A stretch of 31,704 nucleotides of DNA from JBKPCD01 sp046727175 (lineage in GTDB: Bacteria > Acidobacteriota > Vicinamibacteria > Vicinamibacterales > 2-12-FULL-66-21): assembly GCA_046727175.1 (NCBI GenBank), contig JBKPCD010000296.1, forward strand, positions 1 to 31,704, written 5' to 3'. A model generated the notes under the pieces. It did no database searches and was not told the DNA's origin. It saw only the letters and a program-made list of their open reading frames with translations. Made by a program: the position numbers and the translations under genes. Positions 30,231 to 31,704 of the stretch are shown here, in pieces (the stretch's first letter is position 1; each line of letters begins with the position of its first letter).

Positions 30231-31499
30231 TCAGGGCTGATACCCTCGCCACAACCAGCGAAGCGAATCGGGAAGAATCGCACGGCCGTGACGATTGCTG
30301 TGGAAGCCCTGGCCGTACTCGAAGCGGTAGTCGTATCGGGCGAAGGACAACGATTTCGCGAGCGTCTGGTTTGCGAGCGGCCAGTTGCCGTTCGCGTTGT
30401 CGAGATCGTTCGCGCCGTCCTGCAGGAACACGCGAATCGGTTTGCGCGGCGTCTTTCGAACCAGCGCTTCGTAGTTGTGCCCCCCTTCGCGGAGGGTCTT
30501 GCCGCTCGCGATGTTGGTGAAGCTGCCTATCCACGAGAGCACCTTGCTGAACTCGTCGGGACGCTCCCACGCCACGGTGAAGGCGCAGATGCCGCCGCTA
30601 CTCGCGCCGGAGATCGCCCGGCTTGCGGCGTCGTGCCGCAGCTTCACCGTTTTCTCGACCTCTGGCAGGATTTCCTCCAGAAGGAACCGCGCGTACTGAT
30701 CGGAGAGCGTGTCGTACTCGAAGCTGCGATTCGATCCGCCATCCGCGCGCGTCCCCGGCTGAATGAAGATGCCGACGCTGACGGGCATGTCTTTCTTCGC
30801 GACCAGGTTGTCGAACACCGTCGGGACGTAATCCTTCGGACCGGCGCCGTCCTGGAACACCATCACGGCGGCTGGGCTCTCGGGCCGATACTGCGCGGGC
30901 ACGTAGACCCACCAGTCGCGCTTCGTGCCGGCGAAGATCTTGCTCTCCCACGGCGGCATCTGCTTGACCGTGCCTTTCGGCACGCCGGGTTGTTCCTTGC
31001 TGTCAGGGTGCGTCTCGTACACCTCGAGCTGCCCGCCGCCCAAGCGGCGCGGGCCGACCTCGTAATGCCACGTGAACGCCGTGCCGTGCGCGAGTCCGGC
31101 GACGCCCGCGTACACGTTCGTCGACCCGACTCGCGTCAGCGGCATCGTGAAGAGGACGGCGTCCGACGAGACACGCGGCGTTGGCGCGTTTGCCTCGAGC
31201 GGCGCCGTCTCGATCGCGAACGCGACGAGCAGCTCGTCGATCTTCGCTGCTCCTCCTTGCGCGAGCGCCTCGGCGCCGCCGAAATAGCTACGGATCCGCT
31301 CGGCGAGCTGCTCCGCGTCCGCGCCGGTGGGCTTCGCGTCGAGCGCCGCCTGCAGGGACTTCGGCGTCAACGCCGCGCCGTCCTGTTCGCCGACGAGGGT
31401 CGCAGCCGCGCGTGCTGCCCGCGGCCGGGCGTGACCCATCGCGCCAGCCGAGAGCTGAATGGCCACGAAACACGCGATGCATGACGTCATCCTTTTCAT
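30231..31499 (-). CDS. Exported esterase of the enterochelin-esterase/esterase D-like family
   Basis: I chose the ATG at 31499 (422 residues) because GAGAGG lies five bases before it and a signal peptide follows (SCIACFVAIQLSAGAMGHA); the frame is open further upstream without meaning. About 110-165 form a beta-sandwich like the N-terminal domain of Fes/GlgE-type esterases (FTMPLTRVGSTNVYAGVAG). The alpha/beta-hydrolase domain (about 190-420) has RDWWVYVPAQYRPESPAAVM, the nucleophile Ser300 in GASSGG, an acid near 361-367 (LQDGANDLDN) and His400 or His404 (FHSNRHG). It probably hydrolyses an ester outside the cytoplasm; relatives act on siderophores or feruloyl esters. The substrate is not known. 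Confidence 0.88.
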   Translation of the reverse strand: MKRMTSCIACFVAIQLSAGAMGHARPRAARAAATLVGEQDGAALTPKSLQAALDAKPTGADAEQLAERIRSYFGGAEALAQGGAAKIDELLVAFAIETAPLEANAPTPRVSSDAVLFTMPLTRVGSTNVYAGVAGLAHGTAFTWHYEVGPRRLGGGQLEVYETHPDSKEQPGVPKGTVKQMPPWESKIFAGTKRDWWVYVPAQYRPESPAAVMVFQDGAGPKDYVPTVFDNLVAKKDMPVSVGIFIQPGTRADGGSNRSFEYDTLSDQYARFLLEEILPEVEKTVKLRHDAASRAISGASSGGICAFTVAWERPDEFSKVLSWIGSFTNIASGKTLREGGHNYEALVRKTPRKPIRVFLQDGANDLDNANGNWPLANQTLAKSLSFARYDYRFEYGQGFHSNRHGRAILPDSLRWLWRGYQP

Positions 31500-31584
31500 C
31501 GTTTCCTCTCTGCAAGCGAATTCGGTCCGCACACGATACTTCAGACGGCCCGCAGATGTGGAAACGACGAAGGATGCTGGGTGG

Positions 31585-31704
31585 CTACTTGAGCACGACC
31601 TCTCGCGCGAACTTGGTCCCCACAACTTCGCGGTACTTGCTTCGGTCCTCGTATCCCTTCATCTGAACCTGATCGGTACCCTCGGTCTGCTGTGCCAACG
31701 CGTC
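31585..31704 (-). CDS. C-terminal end of an unrecognised protein (partial, 5' end outside window)
   Basis: The minus-strand frame is open from the right edge to a TAG at 31585-31587, giving 39 residues ending YEDRSKYREVVGTKFAREVV-LK. The composition is protein-like and hydrophilic, and the stop is followed by an 85-base gap before the esterase start, so it may be the preceding gene of the same strand. I cannot assign a family from this fragment. Confidence 0.5.
   Translation of the reverse strand, partial: DALAQQTEGTDQVQMKGYEDRSKYREVVGTKFAREVVLK

Overview
The window looks like the chromosome of a GC-rich, Gram-negative-type soil bacterium, most likely Acidobacteriota (Vicinamibacteria-like). 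This is inferred from gene content: orphan FtsX/MacB-type permeases of the ADOP kind with a PadR-type regulator, an ECF sigma factor translationally coupled to a Ser/Thr kinase with a propeller-like C-terminus, several exported beta-propeller proteins, and many short degenerate repeats at gene borders. No phage, plasmid, CRISPR array or intact insertion sequence was seen.

Layout. 1-2744 (minus): ECF sigma factor and receptor-like kinase, the kinase running off the left edge. 2924-5886: an exported propeller protein, tRNA-Ser(UGA), a small membrane protein and a methyltransferase. 6044-8960 (plus): a GAF-like/GGDEF diguanylate cyclase and a dicarboxylate/amino-acid symporter, separated by a 34-bp tandem repeat. 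8994-11599 (minus): two coupled CNNM/CorC-type membrane proteins. 12008-14443 (minus): an intact ADOP permease. 14606-19320 (minus): a BlaI-type repressor, an M56 (BlaR1-type) membrane peptidase whose C-terminus is a ten-unit HEAT array, and two further exported HEAT-repeat proteins. 19441-22133 (plus): mscL and a polar amino-acid ABC transporter with fused binding protein and permease plus a separate ATPase. 22551-28190: an S9 peptidase, an ankyrin/PQQ-propeller fusion and an EF-hand protein with a LecA-like tail. 28296-31704 (minus): a DUF4287/SRPBCC protein, a gutted ADOP permease, a decapitated PadR gene next to a palindromic repeat, an exported esterase and the end of one more gene.

The most interesting locus is the BlaI/M56/HEAT cluster. 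The same dyad, TGCTA-N6-TAGCA, occurs about 30 bp upstream of the blaI-like start (19351-19366) and 27 bp upstream of the first free-standing HEAT gene (16395-16410); I saw no other copy by eye. I infer one regulon: the repressor controls both itself with the M56 sensor and the HEAT pair. All HEAT arrays are predicted to lie outside the cytoplasm, where the M56 sensor part would be. This would be a BlaR-like sensing circuit in which the beta-lactam sensor is replaced by a protein-binding HEAT solenoid.

A second theme is repeat-driven change at gene borders. At least five kinds of short degenerate repeat fill the intergenic spaces, one supplies the stop codon of a gene, and a palindromic element sits exactly at the break of the PadR remnant.
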